A stretch of 64,000 bases of DNA from Psychrobacter sp. Cmf 22.2 (GTDB lineage: Bacteria; Pseudomonadota; Gammaproteobacteria; Pseudomonadales; Moraxellaceae): NCBI RefSeq assembly GCF_001921745.1, contig NZ_MRYA01000003.1, forward strand, positions 62,001 to 126,000. The letters are read 5' to 3'. The notes under the pieces are model-generated. The model was given only the letters and a program-made list of their open reading frames with translations, did no database searches and was not told the origin of the DNA. Each line of letters starts with the position of its first letter. Positions within the stretch are counted from its first letter, which is position 1. Position numbers and translations under genes: made by a program. Of this stretch, positions 1 to 8,635 are shown in pieces.

Positions 1-1248
1 AGCAGTCTCAGCACAGATGATAACTTCGCCATCTTGCTGTAGCTCTTTGGCAACTTTGATACCATCAGCAGTATGTGGGTCAACCAATTCGCTGTATGTT
101 TCATACAAAGATTTAATCGTTTGCAGGCGGTCAACGTGGGTAGACTTGCCTGCAGCAAAGCCATAACGAGTATTAACAGCATCTAACACATCCGATAAAT
201 CAAAACCTTGACCAGACTTTACCCCTTCAAATAGTTCATGAACACGCGCGCTGTCTTTTTCTAGTAACAAATAAACAAAGCGCTCAAAGTTTGACGCTTT
301 AGAGATGTCCATTGAAGGGCTTGAGGTCACATAGGTTTTATCAGTTGCTCGTGGCTGGTAAGCACCTTGATTAAAGAAGTCATTTAGCACGTCATTTTCA
401 TTGGTCGCGACGATAAGGCGGTCAACTGGTAGCCCCATTTCGCGCGCAATGTGTCCTGCGCAAACATTACCAAAGTTGCCAGACGGTACGCTAAAGCTGA
501 CTTGCTCATCGTTGCTATTTGTCACCGCAAAGTAGGCTTTAAAATAATAAACAATCTGCGCTAAGATACGCCCCCAGTTGATGGAGTTGACTGTACCTAA
601 ACTGTAAGCGGCTTTAAATTCCGCATCTTGTTGTAAGGCTTTAACGATATCTTGGCAATCATCAAACATACCGTCGATAGCGATATTATGGATATTATCA
701 TCGGTTAAGCTATACATCTGCGCGCGCTGAAATTCGCTCATCTTGCCATGTGGTGATAGCATAAAGACTTCGATATTTTCTTTACCGCGCAGTGCATATT
801 CTGCCGCACTACCCGTGTCACCGCTGGTCGCACCAATGATGGTAATACGGGCATTTTTTCTTTTAAGCACGTATTCAAACGCATTGCCCAAAAACTGCAT
901 CGCCACATCTTTGAACGCGAGAGTTGGACCGTTTGACAGTCCTAGAATATAGAGATTGTCCTCAAGCTGACGCACTGGCGTAATCTCTGCACTGCCAAAT
1001 ATTTCAGTCGTATAAGTACGCTCAATAATATCTTTTAAATCAGCATAAGGAATATCGGTAGCAAAGCGCTGCATAATGGCTAGCGCAAGCTCTGGATAGC
1101 TAAGCGTACGCCATTCATCGAGTACAGCGCTATCAATACTTGGATAGTGCTCAGGCAGCATCAAACCACCATCTGGCGCAAGACCCATCAATAGAACATC
1201 ACTAAAATCCATTGGCGCTGTCTGACCACGGGTACTGATATATTTCAT
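1..1248 (-). CDS. thrC: Threonine synthase, C-terminus cut by window edge
   Basis: Converts O-phosphohomoserine to threonine with pyridoxal phosphate, the last step of threonine biosynthesis in the cytosol. The 416 codons present begin MKYISTRGQTAPMDFSD and contain the PLP-lysine motif LAFKDVA and the cofactor-phosphate loop GATSGDTGSAA, both standard for the family. The C-terminal part (roughly the last 50 residues) lies beyond base 1. The start is the ATG whose complement ends at 1248; the protein begins with the usual YISTRG motif, so no upstream extension is needed. The homoserine genes that often accompany thrC are not visible. Family assignment is firm. Confidence 0.95.
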   Translation of the reverse strand, partial: MKYISTRGQTAPMDFSDVLLMGLAPDGGLMLPEHYPSIDSAVLDEWRTLSYPELALAIMQRFATDIPYADLKDIIERTYTTEIFGSAEITPVRQLEDNLYILGLSNGPTLAFKDVAMQFLGNAFEYVLKRKNARITIIGATSGDTGSAAEYALRGKENIEVFMLSPHGKMSEFQRAQMYSLTDDNIHNIAIDGMFDDCQDIVKALQQDAEFKAAYSLGTVNSINWGRILAQIVYYFKAYFAVTNSNDEQVSFSVPSGNFGNVCAGHIAREMGLPVDRLIVATNENDVLNDFFNQGAYQPRATDKTYVTSSPSMDISKASNFERFVYLLLEKDSARVHELFEGVKSGQGFDLSDVLDAVNTRYGFAAGKSTHVDRLQTIKSLYETYSELVDPHTADGIKVAKELQQDGEVIICAETA

Positions 1249-1437
1249 AGTGCATCCCTACTTAAAACGTCTAAAGTTAGTCTTTAGTACTTAAATCTCA
1301 AAATCGTATGAGCTGTCATAGGCCAATATTCTTGGCTTAGCATGTTGCTTTTGCAAAGGTTTATGTTCGGCCAAAAAACACTAGCCTACCACAATACGTT
1401 TAGAAGACTGAGAATGAGGTTCTGTCATTGTGTTATT

Positions 1438-3036
1438 TTATTCAGCAGTCTTTTGCAGCAGCGCATAATAAAAGCCATCACCGCCATCGCTATCAATCGG
1501 TAAGCATTGGCGACCGATCGCCTGCTCAATACCCCAGTTGCACTCTTTCGCAAATTCGATAGCAGTCGCATCGGGGTGGCGTGCGGTAAAGTCTTGCATT
1601 TGCTCAACGTTTTCTTGCTTTAAAATTGAGCAAGTCACATACAGCAAATAACCGCCTACTTTTACTTGTGGCCATAAATTATCTAAAATTTGCGCTTGTA
1701 ACTGTACCGTTTGGGCAATGTCTTCTTCGTGACGTAATAAGCTAATATCTGGATGACGACGAATCACCCCAGTCGCGGTACAAGGTGAATCTAACAAGAT
1801 AGCATCAAAAACTGCTCGGTCTTGGTTTGATTTTTGCTTTTTAGATTCAGAACCACCTTGCCATGTCGTCGCATCAGCGCAGACGATGTCAAGCTTGATA
1901 TCAGTCTTGGCTAAGCTTTCTAAATCATGCTTTTGTAAATTTAAACGCTCTAAATTTTCATAAATACGCTTAATACGCGGAGCTTCGTTATCAATAGCCG
2001 TGAGCTTAATGGTATTGGTTTTATTTGTACTATCATCAAGTTTCACATGAAACATTGACGACTCTTTGTCTGCTGTTAATAGCTCTAACCAGTGGGCAAG
2101 CTTACCGCCTGGGGCGGCACAAGCATCTAACAATTGGATTGTAGACGCCTTATCATTTTGACTCACTTTATCAGCTATCTGATCTTTAGCCAGCTTATCA
2201 GTTAGTGCAAGCTCTATCAGCGGAGCAGCAAGCTGGGCATGCATATCTTGCACACTCGCCACACCTTCTGCGAATTGGGGTAAAAAACTGACCGCTGTGC
2301 TTTGTTCTAAGCGTAATGCTTGAGTCAGTAACATAGCAGTTTTAACGGTATCAGTTAATTGTAAGCCACTAGATAACTCAACCAATTCAGTACTGATGTC
2401 GGCATCAGTAAGTACTTGCTGGTATTCATTGGTTGATTTAACGGCTGTGTTTACCCGTAAGAACATCGGTGCAGGTTGGCGTAGACCTTGAGTTAATGCT
2501 GCATACTCATCACTCCAATCTTGTTTAAGCTGGTGTGCTAACCAATTAGGCAAACTATGGTTTTTGTCGCATTTTTTGCGGAATTTATTGGTGTTTTTGG
2601 CAACTTTACGCAAGATTGCATTGACAAGACCAGAGGCCCGCGCAAATTCAATCTCTTTGGCTGCTTCTACCGTTTCGTGAATGGCGGCATGGTCAGCTAC
2701 TTCTAAATAAAGCAGCTGTACTAGGCCCACTTGAATAGTGGTGCGCACCTCTATCTCATCGATAGGGTTGTCAGCTAAGCTATCGAGCAGCCTTGCAAGT
2801 GCGTGCCACTGACGCAGCGTGGTCAATAATAATGCATGGGCAAAGCCTTTATCACCGTCGTGTAAGCTATTTAGTAGGGGATCAAGCACACTTGAGAGTG
2901 ACTGACCCTGTTGAATGGCAAGTAAGCTGCGAATGACGCGTACGCGCACGCTACCCGTCATTTTAAGGTTACTGGACGGCTTGTTCTGGTTATTTCTACT
3001 GTTAGTGCTTTTAGACGCAGTTGCGTTATGTCTCAT
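1438..3036 (-). CDS. rsmB: 16S rRNA (cytosine-967-C5) methyltransferase RsmB
   Basis: SAM-dependent methyltransferase that makes m5C967 in 16S rRNA. Residues ~27-155 form the NusB-like RNA-binding domain. The Rossmann methyltransferase domain follows, with the SAM motif DACAAPGGK (304-312), the PC motif in LLDSPCTATG (about 415-424) and the nucleophile motif TCS (468-470). At 532 aa it is about 100 residues longer than the E. coli protein. The extra length is in polar loops near residues 276-300, 322-345 and 393-408 and in a Ser/Asn-rich N-terminus. Met26 (base 2961) is a possible alternative start. It lies 40 bp downstream of fmt in the same orientation, the usual fmt-rsmB pair. A parS-like site sits inside the second insertion. 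Confidence 0.95.
   Translation of the reverse strand: MRHNATASKSTNSRNNQNKPSSNLKMTGSVRVRVIRSLLAIQQGQSLSSVLDPLLNSLHDGDKGFAHALLLTTLRQWHALARLLDSLADNPIDEIEVRTTIQVGLVQLLYLEVADHAAIHETVEAAKEIEFARASGLVNAILRKVAKNTNKFRKKCDKNHSLPNWLAHQLKQDWSDEYAALTQGLRQPAPMFLRVNTAVKSTNEYQQVLTDADISTELVELSSGLQLTDTVKTAMLLTQALRLEQSTAVSFLPQFAEGVASVQDMHAQLAAPLIELALTDKLAKDQIADKVSQNDKASTIQLLDACAAPGGKLAHWLELLTADKESSMFHVKLDDSTNKTNTIKLTAIDNEAPRIKRIYENLERLNLQKHDLESLAKTDIKLDIVCADATTWQGGSESKKQKSNQDRAVFDAILLDSPCTATGVIRRHPDISLLRHEEDIAQTVQLQAQILDNLWPQVKVGGYLLYVTCSILKQENVEQMQDFTARHPDATAIEFAKECNWGIEQAIGRQCLPIDSDGGDGFYYALLQKTAE
2039..2054. promoter_or_regulatory. parS-like site inside rsmB
   Basis: AGTTTCACATGAAACA, two mismatches from the ParB-binding consensus TGTTNCACGTGAAACA. 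It falls in an insertion of RsmB absent from the E. coli protein and encodes the peptide MFHVKL. Confidence 0.5.
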
Positions 3037-3076
3037 TAGTATTGATATCCTGTACGCATTGGAGCGTCTGCATTAA

Positions 3077-4132
3077 TTAATTGGATTCGGGGCCGAACTG
3101 GTCACCATCATCGAGCTGATTGCCATGACAGATTTGCTCAGCGGTGACAGGTTTGCTACCTGCAAGCTGTAATTTGGTTATCGCAAGCGTGCTAGCTGCT
3201 GGTGTTTTATCGTCTGTATGCTCACCTTTACCACAAGCTACTAAAATGGCTTTTCGTCCGACACTAATAACTGTGCCAGCAGGCTCATTGGTTTGCTGTG
3301 TTGGGTTCACCGGCAAGCTGTTTAATATCTTTACGCGCGCACCATTCAAAAAAGTATAGGCACCAGGCCAAGGTGTTAAACCACGAATTTGGCGCTCAAT
3401 AACGCTAGCGGACTGCGTCCAATCAATCTCGCCCTCAGTCTTTACCAATTTTTCAGCATAGTTGGCTTGACTGTCATCTTGGGCAACCGCCTGCGCTTGA
3501 TAATGTGCCAAGTCTTTTAAGACGGTGCTAATCGCTGCCGCGCCTAGCTCAGCCATTTTATCATGTAGGCTAGAAGCCGTATCATTAGTCTCGATAGGAG
3601 CGCTGACTTTATAGAGCATATCGCCAGTATCTAAACCCTTATCCATCTGCATAATAGTAATACCAGTCTCGGTATCTCCTGCCAACAGTGCGCGATGAAT
3701 AGGTGCAGCACCGCGCCAGTGTGGTAATAAGGAGGCGTGGATATTGAGACAGCCATAAGTAGGAATATCTAATACACCTACAGGTAAAATCAGTCCATAT
3801 GCTGCAACAATCATGACATCAGGTTGATAGCTTGCCAATGTCTGTCTAGCAGCCAATCCTTCAGTGTTAGATTTTTTGAAAGTAGCAGGCTGTTCGATGG
3901 CAATATCATGAGTAAGCGCTACTTGTTTGACGGCAGAGGCAGATAGCTTTTGACCGCGTCCCGCTTTGCGATCTGGCTGCGTATATACTGCAACGATATC
4001 TATATTAAGTTGCTCTTGCTGAGCAATGAGTGCATCAAGGCTAGCAGCGGCAAATTCAGGTGTGCCTGCAAACACCACGCGCAATCGATTGGTTTGTACC
4101 ATATTATTAAAAACAGCATTAGTTGTGGTCAT
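3077..4132 (-). CDS. fmt: Methionyl-tRNA formyltransferase
   Basis: Formylates Met-tRNA(fMet) with 10-formyl-tetrahydrofolate for translation initiation. The N-terminal formyltransferase domain shows FAGTPEFAA, the folate/catalytic triad region LNIHASLLPHWRG (Asn130, His132) and MDKGLDTGDM (catalytic Asp168). The C-terminal tRNA-binding domain begins near residue 230 (RQIRGLTPWPGAYT). At 351 aa it is longer than the ~315 aa typical form because of an N-terminal tail of about 15 residues and an extra C-terminal loop. Met11 is a possible alternative start. It is upstream of rsmB and probably co-transcribed. The deformylase gene def, often adjacent, is instead at 62.4 kb. Confidence 0.95.
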   Translation of the reverse strand: MTTTNAVFNNMVQTNRLRVVFAGTPEFAAASLDALIAQQEQLNIDIVAVYTQPDRKAGRGQKLSASAVKQVALTHDIAIEQPATFKKSNTEGLAARQTLASYQPDVMIVAAYGLILPVGVLDIPTYGCLNIHASLLPHWRGAAPIHRALLAGDTETGITIMQMDKGLDTGDMLYKVSAPIETNDTASSLHDKMAELGAAAISTVLKDLAHYQAQAVAQDDSQANYAEKLVKTEGEIDWTQSASVIERQIRGLTPWPGAYTFLNGARVKILNSLPVNPTQQTNEPAGTVISVGRKAILVACGKGEHTDDKTPAASTLAITKLQLAGSKPVTAEQICHGNQLDDGDQFGPESN

Positions 4133-4608
4133 AGCACCATATTATATATTATGTGATCGGTCGTCACATTATAGGTGAGTTTACAGTGTTGTGCCATAAT
4201 TGCGAGCTGAGTTATCTATCTGCCACTGGTTATTGAGGTAACTGGTTTATGACACCTATCTCCATTTAGTCTGTATTGACATAATTTTAGTACTATTCGC
4301 TACTGGTCGGTACTTATCTAGTCATCAGTTAGTTTAGTATGTTTAGATGATTTATCAAATGACTATATCGTGCATAACTTGAAGCTTAAGTAAACATTGA
4401 AATTAGTAGCATTGTCATAACCGCTTTGGTGGTTAATTTGTTACTATAAGATTCTACGTGACTGTTTTATTAATAAATTAACTCTTCACCATATAACTAA
4501 AGGTTTGTATATAAAAAAGCCATCAACACGTACTATCCAACAAATAGATTATATTATTTTAGCTTACCATCGCACTGCATTGTCGCGCAGGTATAGGAAC
4601 ATACCCAC
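4133..4608. other. Divergent intergenic region fmt / histidine kinase
   Basis: AT-rich 476 bp gap that must hold promoters for fmt (left) and the kinase gene (right). A TTGACA hexamer is present at 4276-4281, but I see no convincing -10 at 17 bp. No gene, tRNA or repeat recognised. Confidence 0.4.
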
Positions 4609-7467
4609 ATGCAACAGTTTCAGTCATTAAAACGTCTGCTTTTCTTTTATGTTTTGTCCCTGCTGATAATGCTAGCTTTATACTACGCTATGATGTTTTC
4701 GGCCCTCAAAACTCAAAGTCAGAGACACAGCCAAGTTGTCTTTACAGCGTTACAGCATGAGACTATTGATCATGCCGTACCGACAGAAACTGAAATCGAA
4801 AAGATCATTACCAAACCTTTTTTTCAAGACATCAGCTATCAGCTGATTTTTATGTTGCCGTCTGGACAAACCTATGTATATCGTCACATACAGCCTCAGG
4901 AAGCCAAGTTTACTAATGTGACTTTTCCTACGCTTACCACGACATCTACTATGAGTAGCAGTTCATCTCAGATAAATAACGATACGCTAACAGGTAGAAT
5001 TAAGCTTAAAAACGGTCATCAAATATATGTCGTACTGCGCCATCAACCTCTCAATATAAGCTGGATATCCTATCAATTTTGGTTGCCGTTGATGACAGCG
5101 ATCATGTTATTTAGTTTGGCACTACTTTATGCGCTTAAACGCCGTACTAATTGGGAGCAATTGGTACAGTATACGGACAATTTAACGATAAGCTCCAAAG
5201 AGGCTTATATACCGCCTCCATTCGTGACAGAAAAGACCACCCCTGAGTTTTTACGCATAGGCCATGCCCTTAGCCGTGTTAGCTATCAGCTACATGATCA
5301 TCATCGCCGTATCAAAACCCTCAATCAGCGTTTAGAGCATTTGGTCAATCAAGCACCATTACCCATGTTAATGGTCATGCGCCAAGGACATATAAGTTTT
5401 TTTAATCAGCGCTTTGAACAAGTTTTTACCACAGCATTTCAACGTAATAACAACTACAGTTTAACGGATTTTTTGACCGGTAGTGATAAAGCAACTCAGC
5501 AACTGCTGCAAAAGCTCTCTACTCTACGCGTTACTCGTAACCTATTGGTTTATGGACTAGAAGATAAGCAGGCCTATCAGCTACACATCACTCCATGGTT
5601 TGGGACTCATGGGCAGGTCCATGGGTTTACGGTAATACTTAATAATATCGATAATCTCATCACGCAAGCTGATGACTTGCACCTAAAAAATCAACAATTA
5701 CAATTGCAGATAAAAGAATTTACCAAGCTTAGATCTATTATTGGTCATGAGTTACGCACACCACTGAACGCTATCATCGGGACCTTAGATCTGATAGAGG
5801 CGCATCGATTAACGCCAAGACAGCAAGAGGTGCTGTCTATGTTGACCCAATCCAGCCAGTCAATGCTAGCGATGCTAAACGATATGCTCGATATGGCAAA
5901 AATAAAAGCAGGAAAGGCTGATATTGTGAATGAGCCTACTGATATCTTTAAGCTTGGGCAGCATGTTAGTGATTTAATGGTTGGTAGTGCGCGTCGGCAA
6001 GGTATCAATTTATTGTATTTTTTTACGCCCGATAGCCCGCGTTATATCAGCACTGATGGCAACCGCTTACGTCAAATCCTTCTCAATTTACTAGATAACG
6101 CCATCAAATTTACCCCATCAGGTTATGTGGCATTGGTTATCGAGCCTATTACTTATGAGCAGATGCAGTCTATCACTAGCCTTGATAGTAAGCGCACCCT
6201 AACCACTATTGCACGTAATCAAAGTTTAGCCCCTGACAATCGCTTACCCAATACCATCGCCAATACTGGCGCCGATCATCAATGGATGCGCTTTAGTGTT
6301 AAAGATACTGGCATTGGTATTGCAGATTCGGAACAAGACAAACTGTTTTCTTACTTTAATCAAGCAAACAGACAAATCAGCCAAAATTTTGGTGGCACAG
6401 GACTGGGGCTTGCGATCTCTAATAGCTTTGCGCAGTTATTAGGCGGGTTTATCCAATTAGATAGCGAGCTTGGGGTAGGTAGCAATTTTACTCTTTATTT
6501 ACCTTGTCATCAGGCAACTTACCAGCCCATCTATCACTTTCATAGTAGCCTGTCACATATCCGTTTTATCGTTGTTGTAGAGCAAGACATCTGCGCGACC
6601 TTTTTGCAGCAATTATGCTCACATTTGTCCCTGCCAGTTAATATCTATACAAACTTGGACAATACGGCTGCCCAAAAGCTATATAAGCAGCTAGAGCTTG
6701 AAGCAAAGACCCTACAGCCAATATTGTTGTTAGATTATGAGTACTATGAAACCCATACTCGCCTAGTTCCTTCTACAGTCGCTACTAATGGCTCACGCAT
6801 AGATAGCCAGCAAAGAATTACCGACAATGAACAAAATCAGGTTATTCATAAATTATTGAACGATACCTCTTTGCCAAAATTGTTATTAAGCATGAAACCA
6901 GAACGCAGTATTACATCCTCATTGTTAGGTAAGTTTAATGGATTTTTGAATAAACCGTTAGATGTGGCCTTGTTGCTATCTGAGCTAATACGTCTATCAC
7001 AGACTACGAGAGTTACTTCCAAACACGAAGATACCAGTAGTAATTCTGAAAGTGTAGAAAAACCAACAATGGATAGTAATGTTGAAGAAGTGCTCATCGC
7101 TCCTACAGTATTAGTTGTCGATGACAATCTCACCAACCAAAAAATTACTTGTAAGATGTTAGATAAGTTGGGCTATCCTAGCCTAGTGGCAGACAATGGC
7201 CGACAAGCTTTAGAACGACTTGATGCGCAGCGACAACAAATCTCTTTAATTCTTATGGATTGCCGAATGCCAGTTATGGATGGTTTGCAAGCCACTCAAG
7301 CCATACGCTCGCAAGGGAGTAGTATTCCTATTGTGGCATTAACTGCAAATAATACAGAGGAAGATCGCGAAGCTTGCCGCCTAGCGGGAATGGATGATTT
7401 TTTAGCAAAACCTATCAATAAAGATAAATTACAAACAGTGTTGCAAAGCTTAATGACAACCGAATAA
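4609..7467 (+). CDS. Membrane hybrid sensor histidine kinase with C-terminal receiver
   Basis: Two-component sensor. Membrane segments lie at residues ~11-28 and ~159-176 and flank a ~130-residue periplasmic sensor region. A linker and PAS-like region (~235-350) and a coiled segment follow. The HisKA H-box is GHELRTPLNAIIG with phospho-acceptor His380. The ATPase has DTGIGI (566-571) and GGTGLGLA (from 595). Residues ~635-830 resemble a degenerate receiver (VVVEQD, ILLLDYE, LNKPL). The true receiver at ~835-950 has VVDDN, phospho-Asp884 in LMDCRMPVMDG, and the LTAN and AKPI motifs. There is no HPt domain and no adjacent response regulator, so it needs partners encoded elsewhere. It resembles BarA/GacS-class kinases in layout, but I cannot assign a ligand or target. 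It stands alone, divergent from fmt. Confidence 0.9.
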   Translation: MQQFQSLKRLLFFYVLSLLIMLALYYAMMFSALKTQSQRHSQVVFTALQHETIDHAVPTETEIEKIITKPFFQDISYQLIFMLPSGQTYVYRHIQPQEAKFTNVTFPTLTTTSTMSSSSSQINNDTLTGRIKLKNGHQIYVVLRHQPLNISWISYQFWLPLMTAIMLFSLALLYALKRRTNWEQLVQYTDNLTISSKEAYIPPPFVTEKTTPEFLRIGHALSRVSYQLHDHHRRIKTLNQRLEHLVNQAPLPMLMVMRQGHISFFNQRFEQVFTTAFQRNNNYSLTDFLTGSDKATQQLLQKLSTLRVTRNLLVYGLEDKQAYQLHITPWFGTHGQVHGFTVILNNIDNLITQADDLHLKNQQLQLQIKEFTKLRSIIGHELRTPLNAIIGTLDLIEAHRLTPRQQEVLSMLTQSSQSMLAMLNDMLDMAKIKAGKADIVNEPTDIFKLGQHVSDLMVGSARRQGINLLYFFTPDSPRYISTDGNRLRQILLNLLDNAIKFTPSGYVALVIEPITYEQMQSITSLDSKRTLTTIARNQSLAPDNRLPNTIANTGADHQWMRFSVKDTGIGIADSEQDKLFSYFNQANRQISQNFGGTGLGLAISNSFAQLLGGFIQLDSELGVGSNFTLYLPCHQATYQPIYHFHSSLSHIRFIVVVEQDICATFLQQLCSHLSLPVNIYTNLDNTAAQKLYKQLELEAKTLQPILLLDYEYYETHTRLVPSTVATNGSRIDSQQRITDNEQNQVIHKLLNDTSLPKLLLSMKPERSITSSLLGKFNGFLNKPLDVALLLSELIRLSQTTRVTSKHEDTSSNSESVEKPTMDSNVEEVLIAPTVLVVDDNLTNQKITCKMLDKLGYPSLVADNGRQALERLDAQRQQISLILMDCRMPVMDGLQATQAIRSQGSSIPIVALTANNTEEDREACRLAGMDDFLAKPINKDKLQTVLQSLMTTE

Positions 7468-7542
7468 ATGGTTTGAATACCGTGACAAGTTATCATTAGG
7501 CTTTATTATCTTATATCGCTCTAACAGATACTATGACACTGG

Positions 7543-8217
7543 TTATTTCATAAAGCCATTATCGGCTAAAAAATCCTCAGTAATTTGGCTTTGCAGGCTT
7601 GGTGCGTTCATGCTGCCTGTTTGCGACTTATTTAACAGACGTTCCAAATAGCGAGCGACGATATCCACCTCGATATTGACCTTGCTACCAACCAGCCAAT
7701 GTTTGGCAATATTGGTTACCTTGGCCGTATGCGGAATGATATTTAGACAAACGATATTGTCACGTACTAAATTGGTGGTCAAACTAATGCCATCGACCGT
7801 GATAGAGCCTTTGGTTGCGGTATAATGTGCTAGCTCCTTGGGTATCTCTATCTCAATATAGATAGAGCGCGCATCTTGTTGTAATTTTCTGACGCGCCCG
7901 ACCCCATCGACATGACCTGCGACGATATGACCACCAAAACGCGTGGTCGGTAACATCGCTTTTTCTAAATTGACAATATGACCCGCTTTTAGCTCCTCTA
8001 ATGCAGTTCGAGCAATTGTTTCACGTGAAACATCTACAGAGTAAGAGTTATTACCGATCTCTACCACAGTTAGGCAAATACCGTTTGAGGCAATAGAGTC
8101 GCCTAACTTAACATCGCTAAAATCTAAATCATCCGACGCTATGGTTAGGCGTATGTCACCGCCTGTAGGCTGCATGGACGTGACCTTTCCAACACTTTCT
8201 ATAATTCCGGTAAACAT
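7543..8217 (-). CDS. ribE: Riboflavin synthase, alpha subunit
   Basis: Dismutates two 6,7-dimethyl-8-ribityllumazines into riboflavin and a pyrimidine. The protein (224 aa) has the two tandem lumazine-binding barrels typical of the family, each with the motif around GDSIASNGICLTV and KGSITVDGISLT. The start is placed at the ATG complementary to 8215-8217 because MFTGIIES is the invariant N-terminus; an upstream in-frame ATG adds 15 residues foreign to the family. The C-terminal ~25 residues are a variable tail. ribD lies upstream in the same orientation but 418 bp away. An exact parS 16-mer is embedded in the coding sequence, encoding VSRETI. Confidence 0.95.
   Translation of the reverse strand: MFTGIIESVGKVTSMQPTGGDIRLTIASDDLDFSDVKLGDSIASNGICLTVVEIGNNSYSVDVSRETIARTALEELKAGHIVNLEKAMLPTTRFGGHIVAGHVDGVGRVRKLQQDARSIYIEIEIPKELAHYTATKGSITVDGISLTTNLVRDNIVCLNIIPHTAKVTNIAKHWLVGSKVNIEVDIVARYLERLLNKSQTGSMNAPSLQSQITEDFLADNGFMK
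8017..8032. promoter_or_regulatory. parS site (exact) inside ribE
   Basis: TGTTTCACGTGAAACA, an exact match to the ParB/Spo0J binding consensus and a perfect 16-bp palindrome, 7 kb from oriC. Confidence 0.85.
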
Positions 8218-8505
8218 ATAAACCTCATATCTGAATTGTTTTGCTGTTATCGATCGTGACACTTACTCAACGATGGTAAATTAATCTAGATTAACTTTAA
8301 AAGCACTGATTTTTAAGCTTATAAGGGGATAAGTTGTGGATAAGTAAAGATAAATCAAGTCACCTGCCAATAATAACCTTCTCTAGACTAAGTTATCCAC
8401 AAAGACACACTTTTCCCTTATTTTCGTACACCTCTGGTTTTTTAAATTTAAGTATTTGATTTATATAGTATTTTTATAATAGTTTAAGAAAGGAATCTAC
8501 TTTCT

Positions 8506-8521
8506 TGTTTCACATGAAACA
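8506..8521. promoter_or_regulatory. parS-like site in ribE-ribD gap
   Basis: TGTTTCACATGAAACA, one mismatch from the parS consensus, at the core CG. Confidence 0.6.
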
Positions 8522-8532
8522 AAGTTATACAC

Positions 8533-8548
8533 AGTTCCATGTGAAACA
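8533..8548. promoter_or_regulatory. Degenerate parS-like site
   Basis: AGTTCCATGTGAAACA, two mismatches from TGTTNCACGTGAAACA, 11 bp after the preceding site. It may be a decayed copy. Confidence 0.35.
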
Positions 8549-8635
8549 GCCAATCGTCCGAACGGTTATTCATAAGTGAGATGACTTTAATAATAATGAC
8601 CAATCGCTGTGGATAAGTTGTTTATAACTTATGAT

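Larger units (their letters stand above)
8218..8635. other. ribE-ribD gap with four DnaA boxes
   Basis: AT-rich 418 bp region without a gene. DnaA boxes: TGTGGATAA at 8335-8343 and 8608-8616 (minus-strand TTATCCACA), TTATCCACA at 8393-8401, and TTATACACA at 8525-8533. Two parS-like sites (8506, 8533) and a 7-bp-arm inverted repeat ATAAGTT/AACTTAT (8613-8632) are also present. The box count and AT content resemble an origin or a DnaA-titration locus. No FMN riboswitch was recognised. The ribE promoter presumably lies here. Confidence 0.7.

Noticed and set aside
8218..8635. FMN riboswitch upstream of ribE
   Set aside because: No RFN-element conserved segments could be found; the conserved features are DnaA boxes and parS-like palindromes.
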